In this document: piece after piece, positions 16,017 through 24,878 of the stretch
Layout: each line of letters begins with the position of its first letter
Numbering within the stretch: the first letter of the stretch is position 1
Assembly: GCF_023036475.1 (NCBI RefSeq)
Contig: NZ_JAJQKI010000004.1
Span: 124,001 to 188,000, forward strand
Reading direction: 5' to 3'
Source of the DNA: Bacillus pinisoli
GTDB taxonomy: Bacteria > Bacillota > Bacilli > Bacillales > SA4
Length of the DNA stretch: 64,000 bases
Translations under genes and position numbers: made by a program
The notes under the pieces: generated by a model
What the model was told of the DNA's origin: nothing
Database searches by the model: none
What the model saw: only the letters and a program-made list of their open reading frames with translations

Positions 16017-17138
16017 TTAAGATCCTTTGCGACTTTCCGTCATTTGTTTCCAAACAGATCCCTTTGCTTCTTCTCCACCTTCAATTCGTTCAATTGCGAT
16101 TCTTACTTGCATGCTAACCTCAAACTCAGGATCATCTTGAGCTTCCTTGAGTGCAGGTAAGGCTGTTTCATCACCTTCTTCAAATAGAAACATCGCAGCA
16201 CGCCATCTAACTAGTTTATTTTTGTCTTTCAAAGCTTCTGTCATAGGACCAATAGCCTTCTTGTTTCCAATGTCAGACAAGCAATCCCCAGCTGTTCTTC
16301 TAACCGTTACAGATGAGTCTTTTAGTGCCTTAAATAATAGCGGTAATACCTCTTCACTTTCTATCATTCCTAAATATACAGTTGCTAATCTTCTAATTGA
16401 AGCTTTTTCATCTTCTAATGCTTTTTCTAATACAGGAAGGTCCTCTTCAGTTGGGTCTACCATTTGTTCCAAGTGTGCATACCGAGAAGACCAATCCTCG
16501 TTATCAAGCATCTCAAGTGTTACTTTATAGCTTTTACGTTGCGTCACTTTAGTCTGGTCAGTGTGGGCCATTGTGATTAATCGGTTGATGCGTTCTTCAG
16601 AATAAGCAGCTGAGATTTCCTCTGCTACTTCAGCACCGATTTCATCCATTTCACCATATCTTATACCTTGTTCCTTCCACTCTCGTTCCATAACAAGATT
16701 CGCAGAAGATGATTCAGCTTCCATTGCCGCTTTCTTAAAACGATCCGGTAAGCCTACTCGTTTTTCAGTCATTCCATCAGTCAATTTTATTTGCATGGGA
16801 ATACCACGGAACATTTGGAAGAATACCTTTACTTCTCCGAATGTATCGTTTACTTTTTTCGTATCTGACTCTATTTTGTCCTCTTCTCCAAAGACGTGCC
16901 GTACTTCTGCTAATATATCCTGCCAGTCAAACTTGGAATTACGTTCTAGGGCTAGAAAATCTGCTACATGGTAGACTCCTTTTACACCTTCAATCTCTAA
17001 TATTTGCTTTATAATGTCTGGAGCCCCGTCAAGATTTTTCTTCGTGTAATTGTTTCGTTCATGACTTTTTAATTCTTGATCAAGAATAACTTTCATCGTA
17101 TTCGGACTAGGAGTTGGTTCAATAGATTTTATCTTCAT
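16017..17138 (-). CDS. YpgR-like protein: Nfu-N scaffold domain plus HEAT repeats
   Basis: A 373-residue cytoplasmic protein. Residues ~1-85 look like the Nfu/NifU N-terminal domain (SIEPTPSPNTMKVIL, IEGVKGVYHVADFLAL). The C-terminal ~170 residues form HEAT/PBS-lyase-type repeats (KALEDEKASIRRLATVYLG, RRTAGDCLSDIGNKKAI, VRWRAAMFLFEEGDETALP). This layout matches the family often labelled conserved virulence factor C. The ATG at 17138 has GGAGG 9 bp upstream. Biochemical function is unknown; its place next to brxA fits a redox or Fe-S related job only loosely. Confidence 0.85.
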   Translation of the reverse strand: MKIKSIEPTPSPNTMKVILDQELKSHERNNYTKKNLDGAPDIIKQILEIEGVKGVYHVADFLALERNSKFDWQDILAEVRHVFGEEDKIESDTKKVNDTFGEVKVFFQMFRGIPMQIKLTDGMTEKRVGLPDRFKKAAMEAESSSANLVMEREWKEQGIRYGEMDEIGAEVAEEISAAYSEERINRLITMAHTDQTKVTQRKSYKVTLEMLDNEDWSSRYAHLEQMVDPTEEDLPVLEKALEDEKASIRRLATVYLGMIESEEVLPLLFKALKDSSVTVRRTAGDCLSDIGNKKAIGPMTEALKDKNKLVRWRAAMFLFEEGDETALPALKEAQDDPEFEVSMQVRIAIERIEGGEEAKGSVWKQMTESRKGS

Positions 17139-17339
17139 CAATTTTTTCCTCCACTTTTGTTCTTATAAAAATAGTAACACAACGATTTTTCATAATCCAT
17201 TCATAGGTATTTAAGCATTTTTTCGACGGACAAGACTTAAAAACTAAAAATTCTGTCATAATCTTTTTTCTTTCACAATATCGATTAAATAGCCAGTAAT
17301 TACAAAACACAACAAGAAGCAACATCTAGGAGGTTAACC

Positions 17340-18374
17340 ATGAACAAGCGTAATGGGGTTGGAGGAGCACTTGTACTCTCAACAATGGCTGCAGCTGGTT
17401 TCGTCTTATTAGGACCTGAAAAAGCAAGCGCAGCAGAAGGCCCACCTTTACTTTCAAACAATGAAGTAGAAAAAACAAATCAAACACTCAGGTATGGTCA
17501 TAAAGGCTTGTCAGTAAAAGCACTGCAGTTAGAATTAAAAGCACTGCAATTTTATACAGATAAAGTAGATGGTATTTATGGACCTGCTACACAAGCGGCT
17601 ATTAAAGAGTTTCAATTTGTTCATCATATTAAGGTAGATGGTGTTGCTGGTCCAACTACACTAAGAAGGCTTTATTTTTCAAAAGAAGCGAAAACCTATC
17701 AACAATTCACAGCAAGTAAATTATTAGAAGGTGATCAAGGCACCCAGGTTATTCAAGTTCAGGAAAAGCTTAAAAAACTAGGTTATTACGCCTATACGGT
17801 TGATGGGGTATTTGGACCGCTAACAAAAGATGCCATCACTCGTTATCAACAAAAAAACGGTTTTAAGACAGATGGAGTGGCAGGCCCAGATACATTAAAA
17901 CATTTATTTGCCAATCAAAATGTACTGGGTAAAACGATTGTTTCAAAGAAGTTGAAAGTTGAAGGCAAGAAGATCGTCACCAAAAAAGTAAAAAATGAAA
18001 CGGCTCATTCTGTCGATGCATCAATCATGGGGATGGCCACACAATTAGTGGGAACTCCTTACAAATGGGGTGGAACGTCTCCAAATGGGTTTGATTGTAG
18101 TGGCTTTTTACAATATGTATTTGCCAAAAAAGGAGTCAATATTCCAAGAACCGTTAGTGACATTTGGAATTTTGCAGTGACGGTTGGTAAACCAAGTGTA
18201 GGTGATGTTGTCTTTTTCCAGACTTATAAAAAGGGGCCTTCTCATGCTGGAATTTACTTAGGTGATGGTAAATTCATACACTCAGGATCAAAAGGGGTCA
18301 CCATCAGTAAGATGAGTTCTTCTTACTGGGCACAAAGATATTTAGGGTCAAAGAGAGTTGTTCAATACAATTAG
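17340..18374 (+). CDS. Secreted NlpC/P60 endopeptidase with two peptidoglycan-binding domains
   Basis: A 344-residue cell-wall hydrolase. It has a signal peptide to about residue 32 and two PG_binding_1 repeats (~50-110 and ~128-190), each with DG[I/V][Y/F]GP and DGVAGP[T/D]TL. A Lys-rich linker leads to an NlpC/P60 domain with catalytic Cys253 in FDCSGF, His302 in SHAGIYLGDG and His314. Such enzymes cut the D-Glu-to-diamino acid bond in stem peptides. AGGAGG precedes the ATG. It is a solo plus-strand gene inserted among minus-strand core genes. Confidence 0.95.
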   Translation: MNKRNGVGGALVLSTMAAAGFVLLGPEKASAAEGPPLLSNNEVEKTNQTLRYGHKGLSVKALQLELKALQFYTDKVDGIYGPATQAAIKEFQFVHHIKVDGVAGPTTLRRLYFSKEAKTYQQFTASKLLEGDQGTQVIQVQEKLKKLGYYAYTVDGVFGPLTKDAITRYQQKNGFKTDGVAGPDTLKHLFANQNVLGKTIVSKKLKVEGKKIVTKKVKNETAHSVDASIMGMATQLVGTPYKWGGTSPNGFDCSGFLQYVFAKKGVNIPRTVSDIWNFAVTVGKPSVGDVVFFQTYKKGPSHAGIYLGDGKFIHSGSKGVTISKMSSSYWAQRYLGSKRVVQYN

Positions 18375-18427
18375 TCAACATATACATTTAAAAATACTTA
18401 AGGTAAAGATTTAATAAAACGGAAGAA

Positions 18428-18466
18428 AACAGTAGCGCTCAGATTTAACACTGAGCGCTTTTTTAT
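18428..18466. terminator. Terminator after the NlpC/P60 gene
   Basis: agcgctcag and ctgagcgct pair around atttaaca, followed by ttttttat. It lies between convergent genes. Confidence 0.8.
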
Positions 18467-18512
18467 GTAATTTCCTATTCTGTTCACAGCCTTTAGTTTA
18501 AAACCCTATCCA

Positions 18513-19118
18513 TTAATCAAGATGAGTATCATTTACTAGTTCTTGATAAGCCTCTAGATCATTCACATTTTGAAAGTAGGTGGGATCAATTTGCAACTCT
18601 TTTTCTGTCACGTATAAAGTCTCCACTGTGTCAAGTAACGAGGTCACTCGAAATTGATTATTTAATAGTAAACTCTCAATGACTGGAAACACCGTACTAT
18701 GATATAGTGCCACTAACGGTTGATATCTCTCGTTTATAACCGGTACTACCGCTTGTATAGAATATGCCCTATATGTCATTATTTTAGCAATTACCTCCTC
18801 AGTTATTGCTGGAATATCACATGATACGACGATGTACCAATCCGCATTTAATGATTTCATTCCTGAATAGATCCCAGCCATCGGTCCTTTACCGCGAACC
18901 GTCGGATCATCAAGAATGATTGGTAATTCCGTCTCTTTTTTAAAGCGTTCAACTAATGCTTCATGACTTACAATGAGTTGAGAGTCTGTTACATTTCTTA
19001 ATGAATGATATGAATACTTCCAAAACGAATTCCCTTTGTAGTCTGCAAATGCCTTTGGTGTCCCAAATCGTCTAGATTCACCACCAGATAAAATAATTCC
19101 GGCTACGTTCTCGGTCAA
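18513..19118 (-). CDS. mobA: Molybdenum cofactor guanylyltransferase
   Basis: A 201-residue nucleotidyltransferase. The N-terminal AGIILSGGESRRFGTPKAF is the GTP-binding signature, the metal-binding region is VVSCDIPAI, and GKGPMAGIYSGM matches the family. MobA attaches GMP to molybdopterin to make the guanine dinucleotide cofactor. It begins at TTG with GGAGGGAAAGCA in front. No other molybdenum cofactor genes lie nearby, so the rest of the pathway must be elsewhere in the genome. Confidence 0.9.
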   Translation of the reverse strand: MTENVAGIILSGGESRRFGTPKAFADYKGNSFWKYSYHSLRNVTDSQLIVSHEALVERFKKETELPIILDDPTVRGKGPMAGIYSGMKSLNADWYIVVSCDIPAITEEVIAKIMTYRAYSIQAVVPVINERYQPLVALYHSTVFPVIESLLLNNQFRVTSLLDTVETLYVTEKELQIDPTYFQNVNDLEAYQELVNDTHLD

Positions 19119-19138
19119 ATGCTTTCCCTCCTTATCAA

Positions 19139-19172
19139 AAAAGGAGTTCCAGTTAAACTAGAACCCCCCTTT
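19139..19172 (-). terminator. Terminator of the ABC-F gene
   Basis: On the minus strand aaggggggttctagttt pairs with aactggaactcctttt, followed by T residues. Confidence 0.65.
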
Positions 19173-19219
19173 TAAATTTGTGTGTTTGTGTAGGCAATCG
19201 CCTTTTCTTAGAAAAGGAT

Positions 19220-21118
19220 TTATTGATTATTTATTTCCTCTACCAGTTCTGATAAGTACGTCCAGCGATCCATCGCTTGATCGAGTTCTTCTTTTAGATT
19301 ACGTTCTTCTTCCATTAGTGAAGAAATTTTACCATAATCTGAACCGGCCTGTTCTATTTGCTTTGTTATCGTCGAGAGTTTCTCTTCTAACCTAATTATT
19401 CTGTCCTCAATGGTATCCCAATCCTTCTGTTCTTGGTATGAGAGCTTGAGTTTTTTTGGTTTTTCTACCTTAACTTCGACATTATCTACTTTCTTTTCTT
19501 TTTCAGATGCCATCTTTTCTTCAAGCTTCTTCATATCTAAATAATCACTGTACGATCCATAGTAACTGGATACATTACCTTGCCCCTCTACAACTAATAA
19601 TTGATCCACCACTTTATCTAGATAGTACCTATCATGCGATACAGAAAGGACAACCCCTGGATATTCGTCAATATAATCTTCTAATACAGTAAGAGTCTCT
19701 GTATCAAGATCATTTGTCGGTTCATCCAATAAGAGGACGTTTGGTTCTCCCATTAATATCTTTAATAGATAGAGCCTTCTTCGCTCACCACCAGATAACT
19801 TACTAATCGGTGTTCCATGAGTTGATGGAGGAAACAAAAAGCGTTCTAGCATTTGTGAAGCTGATATCGTAGATCCGTCTTTTGTATGAATAACTGATGC
19901 AGTTTCTCTAACATAGTCAATCATTCTTAGACTAATATCCATATCTTTATTTTCCTGCGTATAATAACCAATCTTGACAGTGGAACCTTGTTCAATTTCC
20001 CCTAGATCCGGCTCAAACACTCCAGCAACCATATTTAGCAGGGTCGATTTTCCTGTACCATTACGTCCAATAATCCCGATACGATCATTTGGCTTTATGA
20101 TGAAGCTAAAATCGTTTATTAATAATTTGTCCTCAAAAGCCTTTGAGACATGTTTAAATTCTATGACCTTTTTTCCTAAACGATTGGTTGACAAGCTTAC
20201 GTCTATTTTTCCTGTTTGGGCAGGACCTTCCACTTGCTCCAGTTGTTCGAATCGCTGAATTCTTGCTTTTTGCTTGGTCGTCCTTGCTTTTGCCCCTTTA
20301 CGCATCCATTCAAGCTCTTGCTTAAAGAGTTGGCGATGTTTGTGCCAAGACTTTTGTTCTTCTTCAGTCCGAATCGCTTTTGCTTCTAAAAAGGCTGTAT
20401 AGTTCCCTTGATAGCTGTATAATTTCCCTTGATCTAACTCAATAATTCGATTTGACACACGATCCAAAAAGTAGCGATCATGGGTGACAAATAATAAGGA
20501 ACCCTGGTATTTACTTAACCACTCCTCGAGCCATTCAATAGATTCCGCATCAAGATGGTTCGTCGGTTCATCTAAGATTAATAAATCTGGCATTTCAACA
20601 AGACATTGAGCAAGGGCTACGCGCTTCTTTTGTCCACCCGATAGCTCCGCAACCATTTGATGAAAATCGGTAATTCCTAACTTCGTTAAGAAGGCCTTTG
20701 CATTTGAATTGGCATCCCAAGCTTGCAGAGTATCCATCTCTTGTTGAACACTAAAAAGCTTATTAAGTAGATTTTCATCATTTGGGTTACGCTCTAGTTC
20801 TGTAATAATTTTTTCGTATTCTCGCACTAACTTATTTGTTGGAGTATCTTTATGAAAAAGCTGTTCAATGACCGTCAAATCATCCACAAGCTCTGGCTGT
20901 TGTGAAAGAAAGGTAATCGTATAGTCCTTTGAAGAAGTAATGGAGCCTTCATCAGCAACTTCTACACCTGCAATAATCTTTAATAAGGTAGATTTACCAG
21001 TTCCATTAATCCCAATAATCCCAATTCTTTCATTATCAGTAATGGTAAAGGAAATATCTTGAAATAATGTTTTTTCTACATAGCTTTTTGATATCTGTTC
21101 TACTGTTAACAATTTCAT
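19220..21118 (-). CDS. ABC-F ATPase (Uup/YfmR type)
   Basis: A 632-residue soluble protein with two ABC cassettes and no membrane domain. Walker A motifs are GINGTGKST and GRNGTGKST, signatures LSGGQKKR and LSGGERRR, and Walker B motifs ILDEPTNHLD and LLDEPTNDLD. The inter-domain linker (KAIRTEEEQKSWHKHRQ) is the ribosome-probing arm of ABC-F factors, and a C-terminal coiled coil (residues ~545-632) marks the Uup/YfmR subgroup. It probably acts on stalled ribosomes. The ATG overlaps the stop of the HD hydrolase gene (ATGA), so translation is coupled. Confidence 0.92.
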   Translation of the reverse strand: MKLLTVEQISKSYVEKTLFQDISFTITDNERIGIIGINGTGKSTLLKIIAGVEVADEGSITSSKDYTITFLSQQPELVDDLTVIEQLFHKDTPTNKLVREYEKIITELERNPNDENLLNKLFSVQQEMDTLQAWDANSNAKAFLTKLGITDFHQMVAELSGGQKKRVALAQCLVEMPDLLILDEPTNHLDAESIEWLEEWLSKYQGSLLFVTHDRYFLDRVSNRIIELDQGKLYSYQGNYTAFLEAKAIRTEEEQKSWHKHRQLFKQELEWMRKGAKARTTKQKARIQRFEQLEQVEGPAQTGKIDVSLSTNRLGKKVIEFKHVSKAFEDKLLINDFSFIIKPNDRIGIIGRNGTGKSTLLNMVAGVFEPDLGEIEQGSTVKIGYYTQENKDMDISLRMIDYVRETASVIHTKDGSTISASQMLERFLFPPSTHGTPISKLSGGERRRLYLLKILMGEPNVLLLDEPTNDLDTETLTVLEDYIDEYPGVVLSVSHDRYYLDKVVDQLLVVEGQGNVSSYYGSYSDYLDMKKLEEKMASEKEKKVDNVEVKVEKPKKLKLSYQEQKDWDTIEDRIIRLEEKLSTITKQIEQAGSDYGKISSLMEEERNLKEELDQAMDRWTYLSELVEEINNQ

Positions 21119-21756
21119 GCCTGTCCATTCCATTCCTTCATAAACTGATTTAAAAACTCTTCCATATACTCATGCCTTTGTGCGGCGACTTTCTTAGCAC
21201 TCTCTGTATTCATTAAGTCTTTCAATTTTAGTAGTTTTTCATAAAAATGATTGATAGGAGTGGATTTACCTGTTCGATACTCCTCTTTTGTCATGTTTAC
21301 TCTTACTGGTAGATGAGGATCATGGAGAATATCACCTTTTGTTCCTGCATAAGCAAATGTTCTAGCAATACCAATCGCTCCAATTGCATCTAACCGGTCC
21401 GCATCTTGTACTATTTGACCTTCAATGGTTGTAAGAGGGCTTTGATTGCCCCCCTTAAACGACATATTCTTAATAATATATAAGATTTGTTGTGTAACCT
21501 CAGGTTCTAACTCACATTTCTCTAACCAGTCAGACACAATTTGCAATCCTATTTCTTCAGATTCATTAAGCTTTTCATCGGCAATATCGTGTAATAGTGC
21601 TGCCATTTCAACGATAAACAAGTCCGCATCTTCTGATTTTGCCAGCTCTTTAGCAGTATTGAAGACTCGAACTATATGCCACCAGTCATGACCACTTGAA
21701 TCCTTCTCTAATTTATTCTTAACAAATTCTTTTGTTTGGATAATAATTTCGTTCAT
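21115..21756 (-). CDS. HD-domain phosphohydrolase (YpgQ-like)
   Basis: A 213-residue HD-superfamily enzyme. Metal ligands are seen in SGHDWWHIVRV (His), ALLHDIADEKL (His-Asp) and VQDADRLDAIGAIGI (Asp). The family includes nucleotide pyrophosphohydrolases, and B. subtilis YpgQ has been described as acting on dNTPs. The start at 21756 follows AAAGGAG. It forms an overlapping pair with the ABC-F gene. Confidence 0.88.
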   Translation of the reverse strand: MNEIIIQTKEFVKNKLEKDSSGHDWWHIVRVFNTAKELAKSEDADLFIVEMAALLHDIADEKLNESEEIGLQIVSDWLEKCELEPEVTQQILYIIKNMSFKGGNQSPLTTIEGQIVQDADRLDAIGAIGIARTFAYAGTKGDILHDPHLPVRVNMTKEEYRTGKSTPINHFYEKLLKLKDLMNTESAKKVAAQRHEYMEEFLNQFMKEWNGQA

Positions 21757-21891
21757 TTTGTACTCCTTTGCTCTTAGCATGTTACTTATTTTAACACTAA
21801 AAAGAAAAAAGGAGGAAAATTATAATGGACATTCTCTAATAAACCCATCATTTCATATCTTATAAGAAATTACATGGTAGGAGGGATTAAC

Positions 21892-22125
21892 ATGACTGGA
21901 TATCGTGAAATTGGGACAGCTTGGTATGGTAGGCATGTAGTCATAATAAGATGTATACCCTTACAAAATCAGTTTATTGGCATCCACACTAGTCTCCATG
22001 CCCCAACAGAACCACCTTCACCAAATTGTACAGAAACAATAGCGCAGTTTCTAAGTATTGGTTATACACTACTATCTACTTATAGTGTTTCACCATACGA
22101 GGTTCATTACTTATTAATGAAATAA
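21892..22125 (+). CDS. Hypothetical protein, 77 residues
   Basis: It begins at ATG 21892 after the strong site GGTAGGAGGGATTAAC with MTGYREIGTAWYGRHV, and no family was recognised. It is mildly hydrophobic with a Pro-rich middle (HAPTEPPSPN) and no clear membrane span. It lies between divergent and convergent neighbours and is the only plus-strand gene in the surrounding 10 kb. Confidence 0.5.
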   Translation: MTGYREIGTAWYGRHVVIIRCIPLQNQFIGIHTSLHAPTEPPSPNCTETIAQFLSIGYTLLSTYSVSPYEVHYLLMK

Positions 22126-22132
22126 TGAATGT

Positions 22133-22972
22133 CTAGTTATACCAACTAATGCCAAAAGTATTTGCACCTGCATGTACTCCGATTACAGCCCCTAAAGGAC
22201 ATAGCTGAATACGTAAGTCAGGATAATCTGCTTGCAATTTTTCTCTCCACTCACTCGCTAGATCAGGTGTTCTTCCGTAAAAAAGCGAAATAGACGAAAT
22301 GGAAGGGTTTTCAGTTTTAGCTTTCACAAACAAATCAATCATCTTTTGATGAGCCTTTCGTTCCGTACGCACTTTTTCAACGGACTCTAATTTTCCGTCA
22401 ATCACAGCAAGAATCGGCTTTATTTTTAACGCTGAACCGATTAAGAACTGAGCGGCATTCATTCGTCCACCTCGATGAAGCTGTTCTAGACTTCCGACGG
22501 TTACATATGTTTCGTGTTGATCTGCTAATCTCGTTAACTCCTCGACAATTTCACCATACTCGACACCTTGATTCTGCAATTCCATTCCACGTGAAATCAA
22601 CTTTCCCATAGGAAGTGAGAGAATCTTTGAATCAATTACACTTATTTGAGCGTCTACTAATTGAGCCGCTTGGAAACTGGAAGAATAAGTTCCACTAAGC
22701 TTACTAGATAAATGTACAGAGATAATTGCATCATATTGATCTTTAAGAGATTCATAAGTTTCAGCAAATGTTCCAACTGATGGTTGTGACGATGTCGGTA
22801 ACTGTGGAGATTGAGCCAACATATCAAAAAACTCGTCTACTGTAAAATCTATTCCATCCTTGTATTCTTTCTTATCAAACAAGATTAATAAAGGGACAAT
22901 ATATACATCAGGATGCCCCTTTAATTCCTCATCCAGATGAACGGTACTATCTGTTACCCACGCAATTTTCAT
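22133..22972 (-). CDS. DegV family fatty-acid-binding protein
   Basis: A 279-residue DegV/FakB-type protein that binds a fatty acid and presents it to a kinase. Recognisable parts: AWVTDSTVHLDEE at the start, the lipid-contact TSQPSVGTF, SSKLSGTYSS in the middle, LHRGGRMNAAQFLIGS, and the C-terminal GAVIGVHAGANTFGI. Start ATG at 22972 with AAAGGGGG upstream. No FakA is nearby, which is common. Confidence 0.93.
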   Translation of the reverse strand: MKIAWVTDSTVHLDEELKGHPDVYIVPLLILFDKKEYKDGIDFTVDEFFDMLAQSPQLPTSSQPSVGTFAETYESLKDQYDAIISVHLSSKLSGTYSSSFQAAQLVDAQISVIDSKILSLPMGKLISRGMELQNQGVEYGEIVEELTRLADQHETYVTVGSLEQLHRGGRMNAAQFLIGSALKIKPILAVIDGKLESVEKVRTERKAHQKMIDLFVKAKTENPSISSISLFYGRTPDLASEWREKLQADYPDLRIQLCPLGAVIGVHAGANTFGISWYN

Positions 22973-23044
22973 ATAAACAACCCCCTTTACTTCAAAGTAT
23001 AAACAATTCTTTCAAAATATTCATTTATTTCTTGTGAATGAATA

Positions 23045-23072
23045 GAAAAAGCTACCTTAAATGGTAGCCTTC
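23045..23072 (-). terminator. Terminator after the repeat-peptide gene
   Basis: On the minus strand aggctaccatttaaggtagc forms a stem followed by tttttct, five bases past the stop codon. Confidence 0.75.
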
Positions 23073-23076
23073 ATCG

Positions 23077-23409
23077 TTACGATACGCTATAACTGCTTGC
23101 AGTTGGGTCTGGGTGTTGGTCGATTGCAGCTACTTGAATAACTGATGTCGGATCTGGATGCTGGTCTATGGCCGCTACTTGAATGACTGATGCTGTCGGA
23201 TCTGGATGCTGGTCGATTGCTGCTACTTGAATGACTGATGCTGTCGGATCTGGGTGTTGGTCAATTGCTGCTACTTGAATAACTGATGCTGTCGGATCTG
23301 GGTGTTGGTCGATTGCCGCTATAAACGAAAGTTCATTAGACTGTAATCCGAAAAATGTGGCTGAAAGCAAAGGTACAGCAACTACAGTTTTTAAAAGTAA
23401 TTTTCTCAT
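23077..23409 (-). CDS. Exported tandem-repeat peptide precursor, probable quorum-sensing pheromone
   Basis: A 110-residue pre-peptide beginning MRKLLLKTVVAVPLLS, a signal sequence (residues ~1-28). Five back-to-back units follow from residue 31: three of AAIDQHPDPTASVIQV, one lacking a single Ala (residues 79-93), and a last one ending AAIDQHPDPTASSYSVS. The 10-residue core AAIDQHPDPT is invariant. At DNA level the units differ only at synonymous sites (Ile as ATC, ATT or ATA; His as CAC or CAT; Gln as CAA or CAG) and one in-frame codon loss, which argues for selection on the peptide. ATG at 23409 follows GAGGAGTGATTCAT, 12 bp after the stop of the HTH-TPR regulator. This is the layout of RRNPP receptor/pheromone pairs. 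The mature peptide is unknown. Confidence 0.8.
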   Translation of the reverse strand: MRKLLLKTVVAVPLLSATFFGLQSNELSFIAAIDQHPDPTASVIQVAAIDQHPDPTASVIQVAAIDQHPDPTASVIQVAAIDQHPDPTSVIQVAAIDQHPDPTASSYSVS

Positions 23410-23421
23410 ATGAATCACTCC

Positions 23422-24687
23422 TCATATATTACTGATTTTTTTCAAGGCTTTATTTGAAATCCTCAAGTAATAACTTGCTTGTTTATATTTATATTTTGAT
23501 TCAAAATAACATGCTAGAATCTCAGCGTATTCAGCTACAAATTTAAAGTTATGTTGAGCTTCAAAATAAGGTATCACATCTTCTTTTAAGAAGTCCTCAA
23601 ACTCATCCGTTTGTTCAGTTAATAAATAATCATATGTCTTGAAATGATAAAAGAATTCTTTAAGCTCTTCGCCCTTTTCGATTAACTCTAATCCACGCCT
23701 CACCCATTTTATACCATTTACAGCATCATTCTTATTGTAAAGCTCTACGATTATTGAAAAGATGGAAGGTAAGATCTGCTTGTTATTGTCATCTAGCAGT
23801 GTTTGTACTTCTATACTCTTTTCAAAATGCTTAATGGCAAGATCTACTTTCTCCTGTGTCGAATACAAATAACCTAGATTATGATGAATAAACCCTTTTA
23901 AATTAGCGTTATTAAGGGTTGTCGCAATCTTATTCGCTAACAAGTAGCTTTCTTCTGCTTTTTTAAATTCGTTACTTCTTCTATATGTAATTCCTAATAA
24001 GATCTGACATTCCGCACTTCGTTTATAATTGTAATGAGCTTGATAAATAGCAAGGGCTTGATTTGTATAGTTCACACATAAAGACGATTTCCAAAGCTGG
24101 CTAGTTGTTAGTCCAAGAGAGTAATAGAGATCAGCTTCTTCCCATTTTTCAAATACATTTCTAATGAGGATACTCTCTGCTTTCTTATATAAGTCATAGG
24201 CTTCACTGTATTTCTCTTCTAAATAAAGACTTAGTCCAGTAAATTTACTAAGGTAATAGTTCAATTCTTCTGTGAAAATATCTGATATTTCATTTAGCTT
24301 GTTCAATAGTTTCTTGGCTACTTGGTACTGTCTTTTGTGTAGGAAATACCTTAGTTCAAATAGCATATAATAAACAAGCGAGGTTGAGTCTCTCGTTGTA
24401 CTTGCTTTATCTAGTAATATTGGATAAAGGCGTTCTAATTCTGCTTTATCCCCGTCAATCATTGTTTTATACCAATTGTTCAACTCCTCGAGAAGTGTTG
24501 GTTCCTCATCATCAATAAAGCGAATCCCTAACCTTTCGCATAACATATCAACCACTTCAAGGCTTGGCAGACTCTGATTATTTTCTATTTTAGATAAATA
24601 TGAGACAGAGATGACTCCATTAGCTAGTTCTTCTTGTGTTTTGTTTTGTTGAATTCTAAAGAATCGTATGCGGTCCCCTATTTTCAT
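23422..24687 (-). CDS. HTH-TPR transcriptional regulator of RRNPP type (NprR/PlcR-like)
   Basis: A 421-residue protein with an N-terminal XRE-type helix-turn-helix (residues ~5-60, NKTQEELANGVISVSYLSKIENNQSLP). About 350 residues of tetratricopeptide repeats follow, for example YLEEKYSEAYDLYKKAES, LYYSLGLTTSQLWKSS, LLGITYRRSNEFKKAEESYLLA and HHNLGYLYSTQEKVDLAIKHFEKS. In RRNPP regulators the TPR bundle binds a re-imported peptide that switches DNA binding. The start chosen is ATG 24687 with ACGGAG upstream. The next gene is the repeat-peptide precursor, and the gene upstream encodes a secreted protease, as in nprR-nprX-nprA. Confidence 0.88.
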   Translation of the reverse strand: MKIGDRIRFFRIQQNKTQEELANGVISVSYLSKIENNQSLPSLEVVDMLCERLGIRFIDDEEPTLLEELNNWYKTMIDGDKAELERLYPILLDKASTTRDSTSLVYYMLFELRYFLHKRQYQVAKKLLNKLNEISDIFTEELNYYLSKFTGLSLYLEEKYSEAYDLYKKAESILIRNVFEKWEEADLYYSLGLTTSQLWKSSLCVNYTNQALAIYQAHYNYKRSAECQILLGITYRRSNEFKKAEESYLLANKIATTLNNANLKGFIHHNLGYLYSTQEKVDLAIKHFEKSIEVQTLLDDNNKQILPSIFSIIVELYNKNDAVNGIKWVRRGLELIEKGEELKEFFYHFKTYDYLLTEQTDEFEDFLKEDVIPYFEAQHNFKFVAEYAEILACYFESKYKYKQASYYLRISNKALKKISNI

Positions 24688-24768
24688 CCTGATCAACTCC
24701 GTATGTAATCGTATATAAAATATATCACATAATCAGTTTTAAAGATTTATTTTTCTGAAAATTAGGAG

Positions 24769-24831
24769 GTTGGGAAAGTAGCGGTCAAAAAAATGGAATC
24801 ATCCTTATTTTTCAACCCTAACTTTCCCAAC
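24769..24831. terminator. Long hairpin between the protease gene and the regulator
   Basis: gttgggaaagt (24769-24779) and actttcccaac (24821-24831) pair perfectly. The inner sequence ggtcaaaaaaat/atttttcaaccc extends the stem imperfectly. It lies 48 bp past the protease stop and ~80 bp before the regulator start, so it can be the protease terminator. An operator or attenuator role is possible. Confidence 0.55.
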
Positions 24832-24878
24832 TAGTTCACACAGTTCATATTCAACTTAATGCAAGACTATAAAACTAC

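Noticed and set aside
23077..23320. Regular ~48 bp repeats that could be taken for a CRISPR array
   Set aside because: Units are contiguous without variable spacers, multiples of three, and differ mainly at third codon positions; they encode a repeated peptide.
24687..24760. PlcR-box search upstream of the HTH-TPR regulator
   Set aside because: No match to TATGnAnnnnTnCATA was found by eye, so a PlcR assignment is not supported.
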